A DNA stretch of 43,048 bases, from assembly GCA_937923575.1 (NCBI GenBank), contig CALDUL010000025.1, positions 1 through 43,048 on the forward strand, written 5' to 3'. A model generated the notes under the pieces. The model was given only the letters and a program-made list of their open reading frames with translations, was not told where the DNA came from and ran no database searches. The translations under genes and the position numbers were made by a program. The number at the start of each line of letters is the position of its first letter. Position 1 is the stretch's first letter. Origin of the DNA: an uncultured Algimonas sp. GTDB taxonomy: Bacteria; Pseudomonadota; Alphaproteobacteria; Caulobacterales; Maricaulaceae. This document shows positions 35,140 to 42,366 of the stretch, in pieces.

Positions 35140-35864
35140 CACCGTGCCTCCAACATGCCCGGGAAGACGAAGTCGTCGCGGTGCGTTCCGCTGATCCGGT
35201 AGAGCTTGGCCGGGCGGCGCGAGGTCGGACGCATTTCTCCGGTCTCGGTCAATATGTCTGTCTTCTCCAAGCGGCGGCGGAAGGATTTCTTTTCCAGACT
35301 ATGTCCGAGAATGGTCTCGCAGACCTGCTGCAGCTCCGACAGGGTGAAGGCCTCCGGCATGAGGCGCATCGGCAGGGCGGTGTAGCGTGTCTTGGACTGC
35401 AGCCGGGTCCGCGCGGTTTGCAGAAGTGTGACGTGGTCAAAGGCGAGCGGTCGCGCGAGCGCCTCATCGACGGCGACCCATTCCGTGTCGTCCACCAGCG
35501 CACCGACCTTCGCGAAATCGAGCAATGCGAAATAGAGCAGCGTCACCGACCAACCGCGCGGGTCGCGGGTCGCATTGCCGATACTTTCGACCTGTTCGAG
35601 ATAGGGCGCGTCGAGCCCGGTTTTCTCCCGCAGTTTGCGGTGCGCGGTCTGCGCGATGTCGCTGTCCCCAGAGAGATCAGGAAAGCCGCCCGGTAGCGCC
35701 CAGCGGTCACGGCACGGGTGATCGCGACGACGCACCAGCAGCACTTTCAATACACCGTCGTCCACACCGAACACGGCGACATCCACCGTGCAGAGCGGCG
35801 CATGAAAATCCTGCGCGGAATATCCGCGCAGGTAGTCTTCCTCGGTTTGCTCGGGAATGTTCAT
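35139..35864 (-). CDS. nrtR: NrtR family transcriptional regulator of NAD metabolism
   Basis: A 241-residue protein with a Nudix-like ligand domain (about 20-155) and a C-terminal winged helix (about 160-235). The Nudix box has lost catalytic acids: where REUxEExGU is expected it reads RKLREKTGL. YLEQVESIGNATRDPRGWSVTLLYFALL is typical of NrtR. The DNA-binding part has MPEAFTLSELQQVCETILG, KKSFRRRLEK and RRPAKLYRI. Characterised NrtR proteins bind ADP-ribose, which releases them from operators of NAD salvage genes. ATG 35864 overlaps the nadV stop (ATGA). It probably controls its own operon. Confidence 0.92.
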   Translation of the reverse strand: MNIPEQTEEDYLRGYSAQDFHAPLCTVDVAVFGVDDGVLKVLLVRRRDHPCRDRWALPGGFPDLSGDSDIAQTAHRKLREKTGLDAPYLEQVESIGNATRDPRGWSVTLLYFALLDFAKVGALVDDTEWVAVDEALARPLAFDHVTLLQTARTRLQSKTRYTALPMRLMPEAFTLSELQQVCETILGHSLEKKSFRRRLEKTDILTETGEMRPTSRRPAKLYRISGTHRDDFVFPGMLEAR

Positions 35865-37354
35865 CGGGCCAGCCGCGCGCGGATGGCTTCCAGGCTGTCA
35901 TCGAGCAACAGCTTGCCGTCTCGGAACACGGGGGTCATCGCGCCCTGCTCTTCCTGCTCTTTTGTCTGCTCGTCATAAAGAACGAAGTCGTCGCCCTCGC
36001 GCTCGACCCGGAGCAGGCCCTTGGCGGATTTCTTCAGGCCGCTGTCCGTGATGGGATCCTTGAAGATCGGACGGCCCTCGCCGTTTACCTGACCCCAGGT
36101 CGCCTTCATGGCGAAGCCGAAGCTGTCGCGGGTCATGTACTGATAGGTGTAGCTGCCGATGCCGAGCACGACATTGGAACTCGCGAAACCCTTGGCGGCC
36201 AGCCCGTCAAGGATGCGCTTGGCGCGCTCCAGCGTGATGCTGTCGCCGTAGATCAGCCCGACCCGCTCATGCAGGACCTTGTGTCCGGTCGCGGTCTCCG
36301 TGCCCCCGAAGACATCCCAGAGGCACTGCACCGCGCCCTTGTGAGCCGGGCTGCCAGCAGGTGCATCCGCATCGCCGCAGATGATCTTGACCGGATCGCC
36401 GCTATCAGGCCGGAACACGACCTTGCCGAGTCCCAGCGCATTGGGTTTGCGGGCGAGTATCTTGCCCTTCAACGCGGCCGTGAACTCCGTGATGACCTGC
36501 CAGAAGTCCCAGGTATCGGCCACGATGGACACGATCCCGGTCGGGTAGAGATCTTCGATCAGGCGGCGGAAGGTCTCGATCTCGTCGTCCTTCGTGCCCA
36601 TGCACATGACGCTGTGCTCGGTCGCGGGCACACTCACGCCGATGGGGCCATTGGCGCTGTCGGCGTTATAGTAGTGCTCCAGATAATCGATCGCGGCGAC
36701 CGTGTCCGTGCCGATGAAACTGGTCAGGTGACCCGCACCAGAGATGGTCGCGTCGGCAATGCCGCTCATGCCGCGAAAGCTGAAATCATGCGCTTGGATG
36801 GCGATGCTCTCGACATCGACACCGGTGGCCAGCGCAGCATCCTTAAGCAGCTTGCGGTATTCGAACGCGATGGTCGCCGTGGCGCAGGACTTCCAGAGTC
36901 CTGCGCTCAGCGCCGTCTCCAGATAGTTGGTCAGCCAGAAGAATTCGGGCTTGGTGTTGATGACCGTGAGCATGGGCACGCGCATGTTAACGCGGCTGCC
37001 TTCAGGGAGCGCTTTGATCAGGATCGGCAGATAGCCGAGATCGTGCAGTTCCTCGATGTGGTTCGTCGGCACCGCGCCCTCGCCCAGCGCGTTGTCCATC
37101 CGCTTGCGGTAGGCGGCCACGACGGTGTCCTTGTCCTTGGCGAAAAACTCCTCATTCCAGGTTTCCATGAGGAAGCGCTTGATGAAGCCCTGCAGGCCGA
37201 AGAACACGACCTTCTCGTCATAGGTGTCGAGCACGGGCGCGAGCTTGCCGGAACGCGGGGTGAAGTTGGAGTACACATATTCAGTCCCGTCCGGATACTG
37301 ACGACGGTGATCGGCCTTGTAGAAATCGATCGCAGTGAGTGGGTTGAGGCGCAT
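35861..37354 (-). CDS. nadV: Nicotinamide phosphoribosyltransferase homologue (NadV/NAMPT; possible Namat)
   Basis: A 497-residue NAMPT-family protein starting at ATG 37354 with AAGGAG 8 bp upstream. Family residues are visible: FYKADHRRQYPDGTEYVYSN at the N-terminus, HDFSFRGMSG (the Asp that recognises nicotinamide), GTDTVAAI, PATEHSVMCM (active-site His) and FRPDSGDP (phosphate binding). Classical NadV makes NMN from nicotinamide and PRPP. The phage NARP1 homologue (Namat) instead joins nicotinamide to ADP-ribose pyrophosphate to give NAD+. Sequence alone does not separate the two for me. It lies 17 bp after the prs-like gene, and no NMN adenylyltransferase is in the operon. Confidence 0.9.
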   Translation of the reverse strand: MRLNPLTAIDFYKADHRRQYPDGTEYVYSNFTPRSGKLAPVLDTYDEKVVFFGLQGFIKRFLMETWNEEFFAKDKDTVVAAYRKRMDNALGEGAVPTNHIEELHDLGYLPILIKALPEGSRVNMRVPMLTVINTKPEFFWLTNYLETALSAGLWKSCATATIAFEYRKLLKDAALATGVDVESIAIQAHDFSFRGMSGIADATISGAGHLTSFIGTDTVAAIDYLEHYYNADSANGPIGVSVPATEHSVMCMGTKDDEIETFRRLIEDLYPTGIVSIVADTWDFWQVITEFTAALKGKILARKPNALGLGKVVFRPDSGDPVKIICGDADAPAGSPAHKGAVQCLWDVFGGTETATGHKVLHERVGLIYGDSITLERAKRILDGLAAKGFASSNVVLGIGSYTYQYMTRDSFGFAMKATWGQVNGEGRPIFKDPITDSGLKKSAKGLLRVEREGDDFVLYDEQTKEQEEQGAMTPVFRDGKLLLDDSLEAIRARLAR

Positions 37355-37371
37355 TTTGCGGCTCCTTTCCT

Positions 37372-38220
37372 CTAAGCTTTGAAGTCGTATTCGAACGGGA
37401 TGACGGTGAGCCCAGGGTGTGGATCGTGAGCGAAGCTGTCGGTTGTAAACACCTGGTCGATCAGCCCGTCGAACACGCTCAGCCCCTTGCTGAAAATACC
37501 ATGGGTGACGAAGAGCACGACGCGCTCGGCCCCCTTGGCGCGAAGCTGCTCGGCGACCTTGATGAAAGTGTAGCCGCCGTCGCAAATGTCGTCCGTGATG
37601 ATAGCAGTGCGTCCCACCAAGCTGTCGGTCTTCACATTCGTATGGGTGATCTGTCCGGTCGCGGGATCGCGGACCTTCTCGCAGAAAACAATCGGCTCAG
37701 GCTGCAACTCTTTCTGAAAGGCCTTCGCCACCGCTTCTGTGCGGGCGACCGCACCCTTGTCCGGGCAAACCAGCACGCTGTTCAGATCGACGATCATGCG
37801 GGTGAGTTCGTCGCTGGTACGGATGATGTCCTGTGCGGGAATGTTAACCGCGCCCGTCAGCTTGGCGCCGACCGGGCTGTGGCAATCCCAGACAACCAGC
37901 GCGTCGACATTCTCCATCGTGCCGAGCAGCCGGGCCAGCACCTTCATCGAGAAAGCCTGCCCCGGCGCGCAGACCCGGTCCTGCCGCGCATAGGGCAGAT
38001 AGGAAATTTCGACATGGAGCCGCGCCTCCGGCTTCGCTTCGACGACCGCATTGGCGAGCAGCAGCAGATCGAACACATCGTCGGAACTGCGCAGGTCGGC
38101 GCGAATGATCCGGTCTCCATTTGGGGCTTCGCCGAGTTGCACATGACGTTCCCCGCCGGAGAAGCGGAGAAAGCTGACCTCCATCTCTGTGTTGTGCATG
38201 TCGTGTAGCGTGACGGGCAT
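37372..38220 (-). CDS. Phage-like PRPP synthetase homologue (Prs-like; possible Adps)
   Basis: A 282-residue phosphoribosyltransferase-fold protein, shorter than housekeeping Prs (about 315). It keeps the Prs core: ISYLPYARQDRVCAPGQ, DALVVWDCHSPVG and the PRPP-loop region AIITDDICDGGYTFIKVAEQL. The usual VDD-ID-T-GT loop is here TDDICDGGYTF, and FVTHGIFSKGLSVFDGLID follows, a form I associate with phage and NadV-linked homologues. Classical Prs makes PRPP from ribose 5-phosphate and ATP; the NARP1 homologue Adps pyrophosphorylates ADP-ribose. ATG 38220 has AAGGAAAG upstream. It is the first gene of the operon. Confidence 0.88.
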   Translation of the reverse strand: MPVTLHDMHNTEMEVSFLRFSGGERHVQLGEAPNGDRIIRADLRSSDDVFDLLLLANAVVEAKPEARLHVEISYLPYARQDRVCAPGQAFSMKVLARLLGTMENVDALVVWDCHSPVGAKLTGAVNIPAQDIIRTSDELTRMIVDLNSVLVCPDKGAVARTEAVAKAFQKELQPEPIVFCEKVRDPATGQITHTNVKTDSLVGRTAIITDDICDGGYTFIKVAEQLRAKGAERVVLFVTHGIFSKGLSVFDGLIDQVFTTDSFAHDPHPGLTVIPFEYDFKA

Positions 38221-38249
38221 GAGTGTCTTTCCTTGCGTTGAGCTTTAGG

Positions 38250-38262
38250 TGTCAGAGTGACA
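38250..38262. promoter_or_regulatory. Candidate NrtR operator upstream of the prs-like gene
   Basis: TGTCA-GAG-TGACA is a perfect 5+5 inverted repeat with a 3-base centre, 30 bp upstream of the first gene of the NAD operon. Flanking bases extend the symmetry loosely (AGG/ACC). A second GTGTCA half-site lies at about 38282-38287. Binding by the NrtR encoded in the operon is the natural guess. Confidence 0.5.
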
Positions 38263-38467
38263 ACCAAAGATCAAGAGAAAAGTGTCATGCTGCCTTATTT
38301 TCAAGTCACGGGCGTAGGACGCGGTCATTGTAACGGTCCGCGACAAGAAGTTCCGCCCAATCCACGGCATGCTGTCGGCCGAGCATGGAGCAAGGCAAAC
38401 GACCGTGAACACATCGTCCGATTATCGAAAATCTAAGGAGGATCGCTGACCCATTCCGAAGAAGGAA

Positions 38468-38544
<77 letters not shown>

Positions 38545-38782
38545 TCTCAAAGCGAGATGGGCCGGATAGTGCCAACATTTTGCAGCGTCAACGCCAAAGG
38601 TGCAATTGCGTTCAGAAATATCAGCGCCAGCTCGCGCCCTCCGTCCAATCGCAGCGCTTCAAGGTTTTGCAACGTCCGGACACCGCCGCTGGCGCAGTCG
38701 GGCTCTCCAATAATGTCAGCACTCGCACATCTGATGCATAGTCTTGTGCGGGCCGTCCCATTCGCCTAACTCTCAGGCTTCA

Positions 38783-38858
38783 GCGCGGTTAGCTCAGTTG
38801 GTAGAGCATCTCGTTTACACCGAGAGGGTCGGCGGTTCGAGCCCGTCACTGCGCACCA
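38783..38858 (+). tRNA. tRNA-Val (TAC)
   Basis: A full cloverleaf on the plus strand. The acceptor stem GCGCGGT pairs with ACTGCGC (one G-U), the D-arm is GCTCAGTTGGTAGAGC, and the anticodon stem TCTCG/CGAGA encloses the loop TTTACAC with anticodon TAC. The T-arm is GGCGGTTCGAGCCCGTC. Discriminator A and encoded CCA end at 38858. Confidence 0.96.
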
Positions 38859-39185
38859 CACCACCAAGACTATCGGCTTGGTGTGAATCTCTCCCACCAG
38901 TTTGCTGCCGTGTAGGGTCTGCGGCGCAGCCGTCAGCAAAACGCGCATGCGACGCCAGCACGCCCCGGCCGCAGGACGGGAATACTTCCCCTAAAATAAC
39001 GTCTCCCGAGACACGACACTCTTCACCCCACTCCACGTCCCCACCCCGTGGACATATCCGCACAACCCTTCGCCAAACCGCGACAGTTTTGCGTCATCTT
39101 CGTAAACTGGCTCGCACATTTGCGCAGAGCTCCCTTGCCGATCTCGCGGTAGCGGCACGAAAAACTCGCCACTAATTGCCCCGCC
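38859..39185. other. Gene-free stretch after tRNA-Val
   Basis: No credible gene is visible. A hairpin CACCAAG/CTTGGTG (38862-38883) follows the tRNA directly and might help end its transcript, though it has no T-run. The rest has no repeat or motif that I can support. The promoter of the SemiSWEET gene should lie in the last 150 bp. Confidence 0.5.
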
Positions 39186-39503
39186 ATGACCTCAATCGAA
39201 CTCATCGGCTATACCGCCGCCTCCCTCACAACGCTCGCCTTCGTACCGCAAGCGATTGCATGCCTGCGCTCCGGCTCCACGGACGGGCTGTCCCTTTCCA
39301 CCTATTCGATGTTCTGCACGGGCGTCGCGCTCTGGCTCGGCTACGGCCTTTTCTCGGGCAGCTGGCCGGTCGCGATCAGCAATGCGGCGACGCTGTCCAT
39401 CGCGCTGGTCATCCTGACGCAAATCATCCGCAACACGCGCCCCGTGCGGCTGTTCACCCTGCGCCAGCAGCGCGCACGACGCGGACGCGCGCTCGCCGCC
39501 TGA
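39186..39503 (+). CDS. SemiSWEET-type sugar transporter
   Basis: A 105-residue protein with three TM segments forming one triple-helix bundle. ELIGYTAASLTTLAFVPQAI holds the PQ motif. GLSLSTYSMFCTGVALWLGYGL and PVAISNAATLSIALVIL (Asn in TM3) follow the SemiSWEET pattern. The family works as a dimer and moves small sugars by facilitated diffusion. The tail is basic. A strong terminator follows 25 bp after the stop. Confidence 0.9.
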   Translation: MTSIELIGYTAASLTTLAFVPQAIACLRSGSTDGLSLSTYSMFCTGVALWLGYGLFSGSWPVAISNAATLSIALVILTQIIRNTRPVRLFTLRQQRARRGRALAA

Positions 39504-39527
39504 CACGACGACCTTTCGGCATCAAAA

Positions 39528-39569
39528 AAGCCCCCGCCCGGGTGACCGGACGAGGGCTTCTTTGTTTCT
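39528..39569 (+). terminator. Rho-independent terminator after the SemiSWEET gene
   Basis: A 14-bp stem (39528-39541 with 39546-39559, 12 of 14 paired) has a GTGA loop. It begins AAGCCC and ends GGGCTT. An A-run precedes it and a T-rich stretch (CTTCTTTGTTTC) follows. Confidence 0.88.
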
Positions 39570-39572
39570 ACT

Positions 39573-39667
39573 CTGCGTCGCCAGATTGGAGACGGGACCT
39601 TTCAGCCCCGGCCCTGCTGGCGTCGCAGGGACATTTGCTACAGCCCTGAAGGGGCCTTAGCCCCCTT
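39573..39667. other. Structured intergenic region between SemiSWEET terminator and cspA
   Basis: CTGCGTCGCCAG (39573-39584) and CTGGCGTCGCAG (39617-39628) form a 12-bp inverted repeat with one mismatch. A second hairpin, AAGGGGC/GCCCCCTT (39649-39667), follows. The region lies downstream of the SemiSWEET terminator and of the convergent cspA gene. It may be the folded 3' end of the cspA transcript or a small RNA. No T-run fits a standard terminator on the minus strand. Confidence 0.5.
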
Positions 39668-39690
39668 GCGGGGAAGCAGATGTGTGAGCC

Positions 39691-39909
39691 TTAGGCCATG
39701 CTGATGGAGTCAACAGCCGTCTTGCCCGAGCGCTGGTTCACAGCCGTGTTGAACTGGACCTTGTCGCCTTCGTTGATGGTGTCCAGACCCGAGCGCTGCA
39801 GAGCGCTGATGTGCACGAAGACATCGTCGCCGCCACCTTCGGGAGCGATGAAACCAAAGCCCTTGGTGGTGTTGAAGAATTTAACGGTACCCGTTTTCAT
39901 ATCCGACAT
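39691..39909 (-). CDS. cspA: Cold-shock domain protein (CspA family)
   Basis: A 72-residue single cold-shock domain. RNP1 (KGFGFIAPEG) and RNP2 (DDVFVHISAL) are intact, with the conserved GTVKFFNTTKG start. It binds single-stranded RNA or DNA and acts as an RNA chaperone. ATG 39909 has AGAAAGG upstream; an in-frame ATG three codons later is an alternative. A long leader with two adjacent hairpins precedes it. Confidence 0.95.
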   Translation of the reverse strand: MSDMKTGTVKFFNTTKGFGFIAPEGGGDDVFVHISALQRSGLDTINEGDKVQFNTAVNQRSGKTAVDSISMA

Positions 39910-39933
39910 AGTGTAGCCTTTCTAAAGCAGTTC

Positions 39934-39961
39934 GTCGGTTCCCCGACCCGCGACACGCGGG
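39934..39961 (-). promoter_or_regulatory. Two adjacent hairpins in the cspA leader
   Basis: GTCGG-TTCC-CCGAC (39934-39947) and CCCGCG-ACA-CGCGGG (39947-39961) are perfect 5- and 6-bp stems just upstream of the cspA ribosome-binding site. The 289-bp gap 39910-40198 leaves room for a long 5' leader, as in other cold-shock genes whose leaders control translation. Regulation is inferred. Confidence 0.45.
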
Positions 39962-40198
39962 CGGAGGCCACAACTCCCCAAAAAGAAAAGCGCAGCATTG
40001 TCGACGTCTGGTAGGAAAAGCATTCTGCACCGCGTGAACCCGAAACCGGAAAACGCGCAGCTGGCAGGCCGATGATCTGGCCCTTGGTCGATAGCTCTCA
40101 CATGGGCGCGTGCCCCCTCAATAGCAAGTTAAGTTATTGAGATAGAACAGCGCACCAGCGTCGCTGGCGCAGCCCTGCCGAGGCGCTATACTTGCCCC

Positions 40199-40573
40199 AT
40201 GAAGATACTCCGCCCCGACCACTTCACCGTCCTCTCCGTCGATCTCGACGCCACGCGCGACTTCTACACCGAGCTGCTCGGCCTCATGCCCGGCCCGCGA
40301 CCCGATCTCAGCATGGACGGGATCTGGCTCTATGCGGGCGAGTTCGCGATTGTGCATGTGGTGCGGGTGGAGCGGCTCCCGGCGGAACGGCAGGGTGTCC
40401 TCGACCATATGGCCTTTCGCGCCGACAGTCTGGAGCCGTTGATCGAGCGGCTCGACGCGCGCGGAATCGACTACCGCCTGATCCGCACACCGGCGCCGTG
40501 GCAGCAGCAGCAAATCTTCTTTCACGGCCCGAGCGGCGAGAAGATCGAGGTGGACGCCGACATCGCGCCCTGA
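40199..40573 (+). CDS. Small VOC family protein (glyoxalase-like)
   Basis: A 124-residue VOC-fold protein. It has LRPDHFTVLSVDLDATRDFYTELLG at the N-terminus (core DHFTVLSVD), VLDHMAFRADSL in the middle and GPSGEKIEVDAD near the end. The candidate metal ligands are His in PDHFTV, His in LDHMAF and Glu in KIEVD. The reaction is unknown; such proteins include glyoxalases, resistance proteins and dioxygenases. It stands alone between cspA and the hypothetical gene. Confidence 0.85.
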   Translation: MKILRPDHFTVLSVDLDATRDFYTELLGLMPGPRPDLSMDGIWLYAGEFAIVHVVRVERLPAERQGVLDHMAFRADSLEPLIERLDARGIDYRLIRTPAPWQQQQIFFHGPSGEKIEVDADIAP

Positions 40574-40750
40574 GAGCCCCCAATGGGCGCTACCCGATAG
40601 CATCCGCACGCTCTGCATCCGGGCAGGGAGGGTGGAGGCAGGAAAATTAGAGTCAGGGCAGGCCCGGATACTGGGGAGCACAGATCCGAACCGGTCGATC
40701 TCGACAGAGTGGCTAACTTCTTAGAGAAAGAGAGAGAGCCAAGAGTGATG

Positions 40751-40773
40751 CCTTCCGCCACCGGACCGGAAGG
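40751..40773 (-). terminator. Candidate terminator after the 131-residue hypothetical gene
   Basis: A perfect 7-bp stem CCTTCCG/CGGAAGG with a 9-base loop lies 22 bp past the stop at 40795. On the minus strand it is followed by a pyrimidine-rich stretch (CTCTCTCTCTTTCTC) without a pure T-run. Confidence 0.45.
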
Positions 40774-40794
40774 ACTGCACGACCTAAAGACCGT

Positions 40795-41190
40795 TCATGC
40801 CTTGCGCGTGCGACCCAGCAGCGATTCGCGGACCGCCGACAAAATATGGGTCGACAGACGCGAATCCGCGTCATCATCGACGCGCCTCTCCGCGATCTCC
40901 CAGAAAGAGATTGCAGCGACAATGTCGTCATCGGAGTTCAGGGGGAGATGCTTGACGAGCTCCACAATGCCGTCCTGTCGATCCATCAAATAGGCGACAC
41001 GCTCATAATCCTCGATTTCGGGCGAACATCTTGCCAGAGCTTCCAGCCGCGCATCCAACGCGTTGAAATCCTTCATGAGAGAGTCGATCTCCTCGGATGC
41101 CGCCAGGCCGGGTTTCAACCTGCCGATGTCCAAGCCCCGCCCGGGAGGCCGGAGCGTTGCTCTTTCTGTATTCACGTTGCGTCGTCCCAT
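40795..41190 (-). CDS. Hypothetical helical protein
   Basis: A 131-residue soluble protein that I do not recognise. The first 25 residues are basic and probably disordered. About 33-125 are predicted mainly helical with an acidic bias (EIDSLMKDFNALDARLEAL, DDDIVAAISFWEIAERRVDD). ATG 41190 has TGAGG 6 bp upstream. It is divergent from the LuxR-type gene and shares its upstream region, so the two may be co-regulated. Confidence 0.65.
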   Translation of the reverse strand: MGRRNVNTERATLRPPGRGLDIGRLKPGLAASEEIDSLMKDFNALDARLEALARCSPEIEDYERVAYLMDRQDGIVELVKHLPLNSDDDIVAAISFWEIAERRVDDDADSRLSTHILSAVRESLLGRTRKA

Positions 41191-41338
41191 GCTCGCCTCA
41201 CCAAAATTTGATTCGCGTTCTTAGGGCATCTTGGCAGCCACTTTGTAAGTCCTCGGATGGGTCCACACGATGCAGCGCAATGAAATCGTGTAGCGCGATT
41301 ACGCCGACGCAGATGCGCTAGCAGCATCGCGGATGCGT

Positions 41339-41367
41339 CAAATCAACCCGATAATTGAGTTGATTTG
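41339..41367. promoter_or_regulatory. Perfect 9-bp inverted repeat upstream of the LuxR-type gene
   Basis: CAAATCAAC (41339-41347) and GTTGATTTG (41359-41367) are perfect reverse complements with an 11-base spacer. The element lies 62 bp before the preferred luxR start and in the gap to the divergent hypothetical gene. It looks like an operator for a dimeric regulator, possibly the adjacent LuxR protein. Confidence 0.55.
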
Positions 41368-41428
41368 CGCGACTCCGAGGCGCTATTGGCAAAATTATCA
41401 AAAAGAGACGAAAAAGGCTGTTCATCTC

Positions 41429-42259
41429 ATGACATGTGAGGCGCGAGACGTCACCGAGATGAACAACAGGCTCGGACTGGACCCGCTTGCCATCTATGCA
41501 AGCGCGCAGCGCATTCAGAATGTGACGTCGCTCGATGCGGTCGTCTCGACGGGTTTTGACGAACTGGCTCGATACGGCGTCAAGCACATCACCTACCACC
41601 TCTTCCCGGGCTACGGCTCTGTCGAAACGCAGCCGGCATCGCGTTTCTATGCGCGCAATATTCCCGACTCGGTCATCGAATTCTACACTAGGGAATTCAG
41701 CCGCAATTTCGATCCGATCATCAATCAGGTGTTCCGATTGCATCAGGGCCTCTGGATTTCGGATGCCAAGGCCCTGATCGGAAAGGAGAGCGAGACGGTC
41801 CTCGACTACATCGATGAAACCATCAGCTTGTTCGGCGATGGGTTCGCTCTGCCCCTATTCGGCCCCAACAATCTTCGCGGATACATCTTCCTCGGAACGG
41901 GCAAGGCGAAATCCGATTTCCTGCCGTCCTTTGCATGGCAGATCAGCAATCTCTGCACCAGCCTGCACACGCGCTACGGACATCTGAAAGCCCGGCTGCA
42001 GACCGAAATACAATTGACCACGCGCGAATTCGATATCCTCGAGCTTGTCGTCATGGGTCGGACCAATCGCGAGATCGGCAATATACTGGGAATATCGACG
42101 CATACCGTCGACAGCTATATGCGCCGGATCTTCCTGAAACTGGGCACGACGGACCGCGTCACGACGAGCCTGAAAGCCATGAATTTCGGCCTGCTGATGG
42201 CCGTGAACCCGAAACGCATGACGCAGAAGATATTGCCCGGACGCGCCACGGCGTCCTGA
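41429..42259 (+). CDS. LuxR-type transcriptional regulator with autoinducer-binding-like domain
   Basis: A 276-residue protein from ATG 41429, which has AAAAAGG upstream. ATG 41333 is open in frame but would place an inverted repeat inside the gene; ATG 41459 is also possible. The N-terminal domain (about 15-185) resembles acyl-homoserine-lactone receptors: FDPIINQVF keeps the Asp-Pro pair and GLWISDA the Trp. The C-terminal HTH has LTTREFDILELVVMGRTNREIGNILGISTHTVDSYMRRI in LuxR form (LTxRE...GxTNxEIG...STHTV). No luxI synthase gene is in the window, so it is a solo regulator here. Confidence 0.88.
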   Translation: MTCEARDVTEMNNRLGLDPLAIYASAQRIQNVTSLDAVVSTGFDELARYGVKHITYHLFPGYGSVETQPASRFYARNIPDSVIEFYTREFSRNFDPIINQVFRLHQGLWISDAKALIGKESETVLDYIDETISLFGDGFALPLFGPNNLRGYIFLGTGKAKSDFLPSFAWQISNLCTSLHTRYGHLKARLQTEIQLTTREFDILELVVMGRTNREIGNILGISTHTVDSYMRRIFLKLGTTDRVTTSLKAMNFGLLMAVNPKRMTQKILPGRATAS

Positions 42260-42298
42260 TCGACGGACAGACGCCTTCGCCTCACCCGTTCTGACGTC

Positions 42299-42366
42299 CG
42301 CCCAAGCGCCGCTGTCGCCCAAGCGTCCCTTTCCCCCAAGCGTCGCTTTCGCCCAAGCGTCCCTGT
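42299..42366. repeat. Four tandem 17-bp repeats
   Basis: Units at 42299-42315, 42316-42332, 42333-42349 and 42350-42366. The consensus is CGCCCAAGCGTCCCTTT, with one to three differences per copy. They are head to tail without spacers and begin 40 bp after the LuxR-type stop. The unit length is not a multiple of three, which argues against coding use. Confidence 0.9.

Noticed and set aside
34702-38220. Prophage remnant carrying the NAD genes
   Set aside because: No integrase, structural phage gene or attachment repeat is visible, although the nearby tRNA-Asp gene would be a plausible integration site. GC content looks like that of the neighbours.
38862-38883. Hairpin after tRNA-Val as a terminator
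   Set aside because: The 7-bp stem is present but no T-run follows, so I note it only in the description of the gap.
40118-40681. Open frame of 187 codons on the minus strand opposite the small VOC gene
   Set aside because: The VOC gene on the plus strand has family motifs and a normal start; the opposite frame is without recognisable features.
42299-42366. Possible CRISPR array
   Set aside because: The 17-bp units are contiguous without spacers, and no cas gene is in the window.
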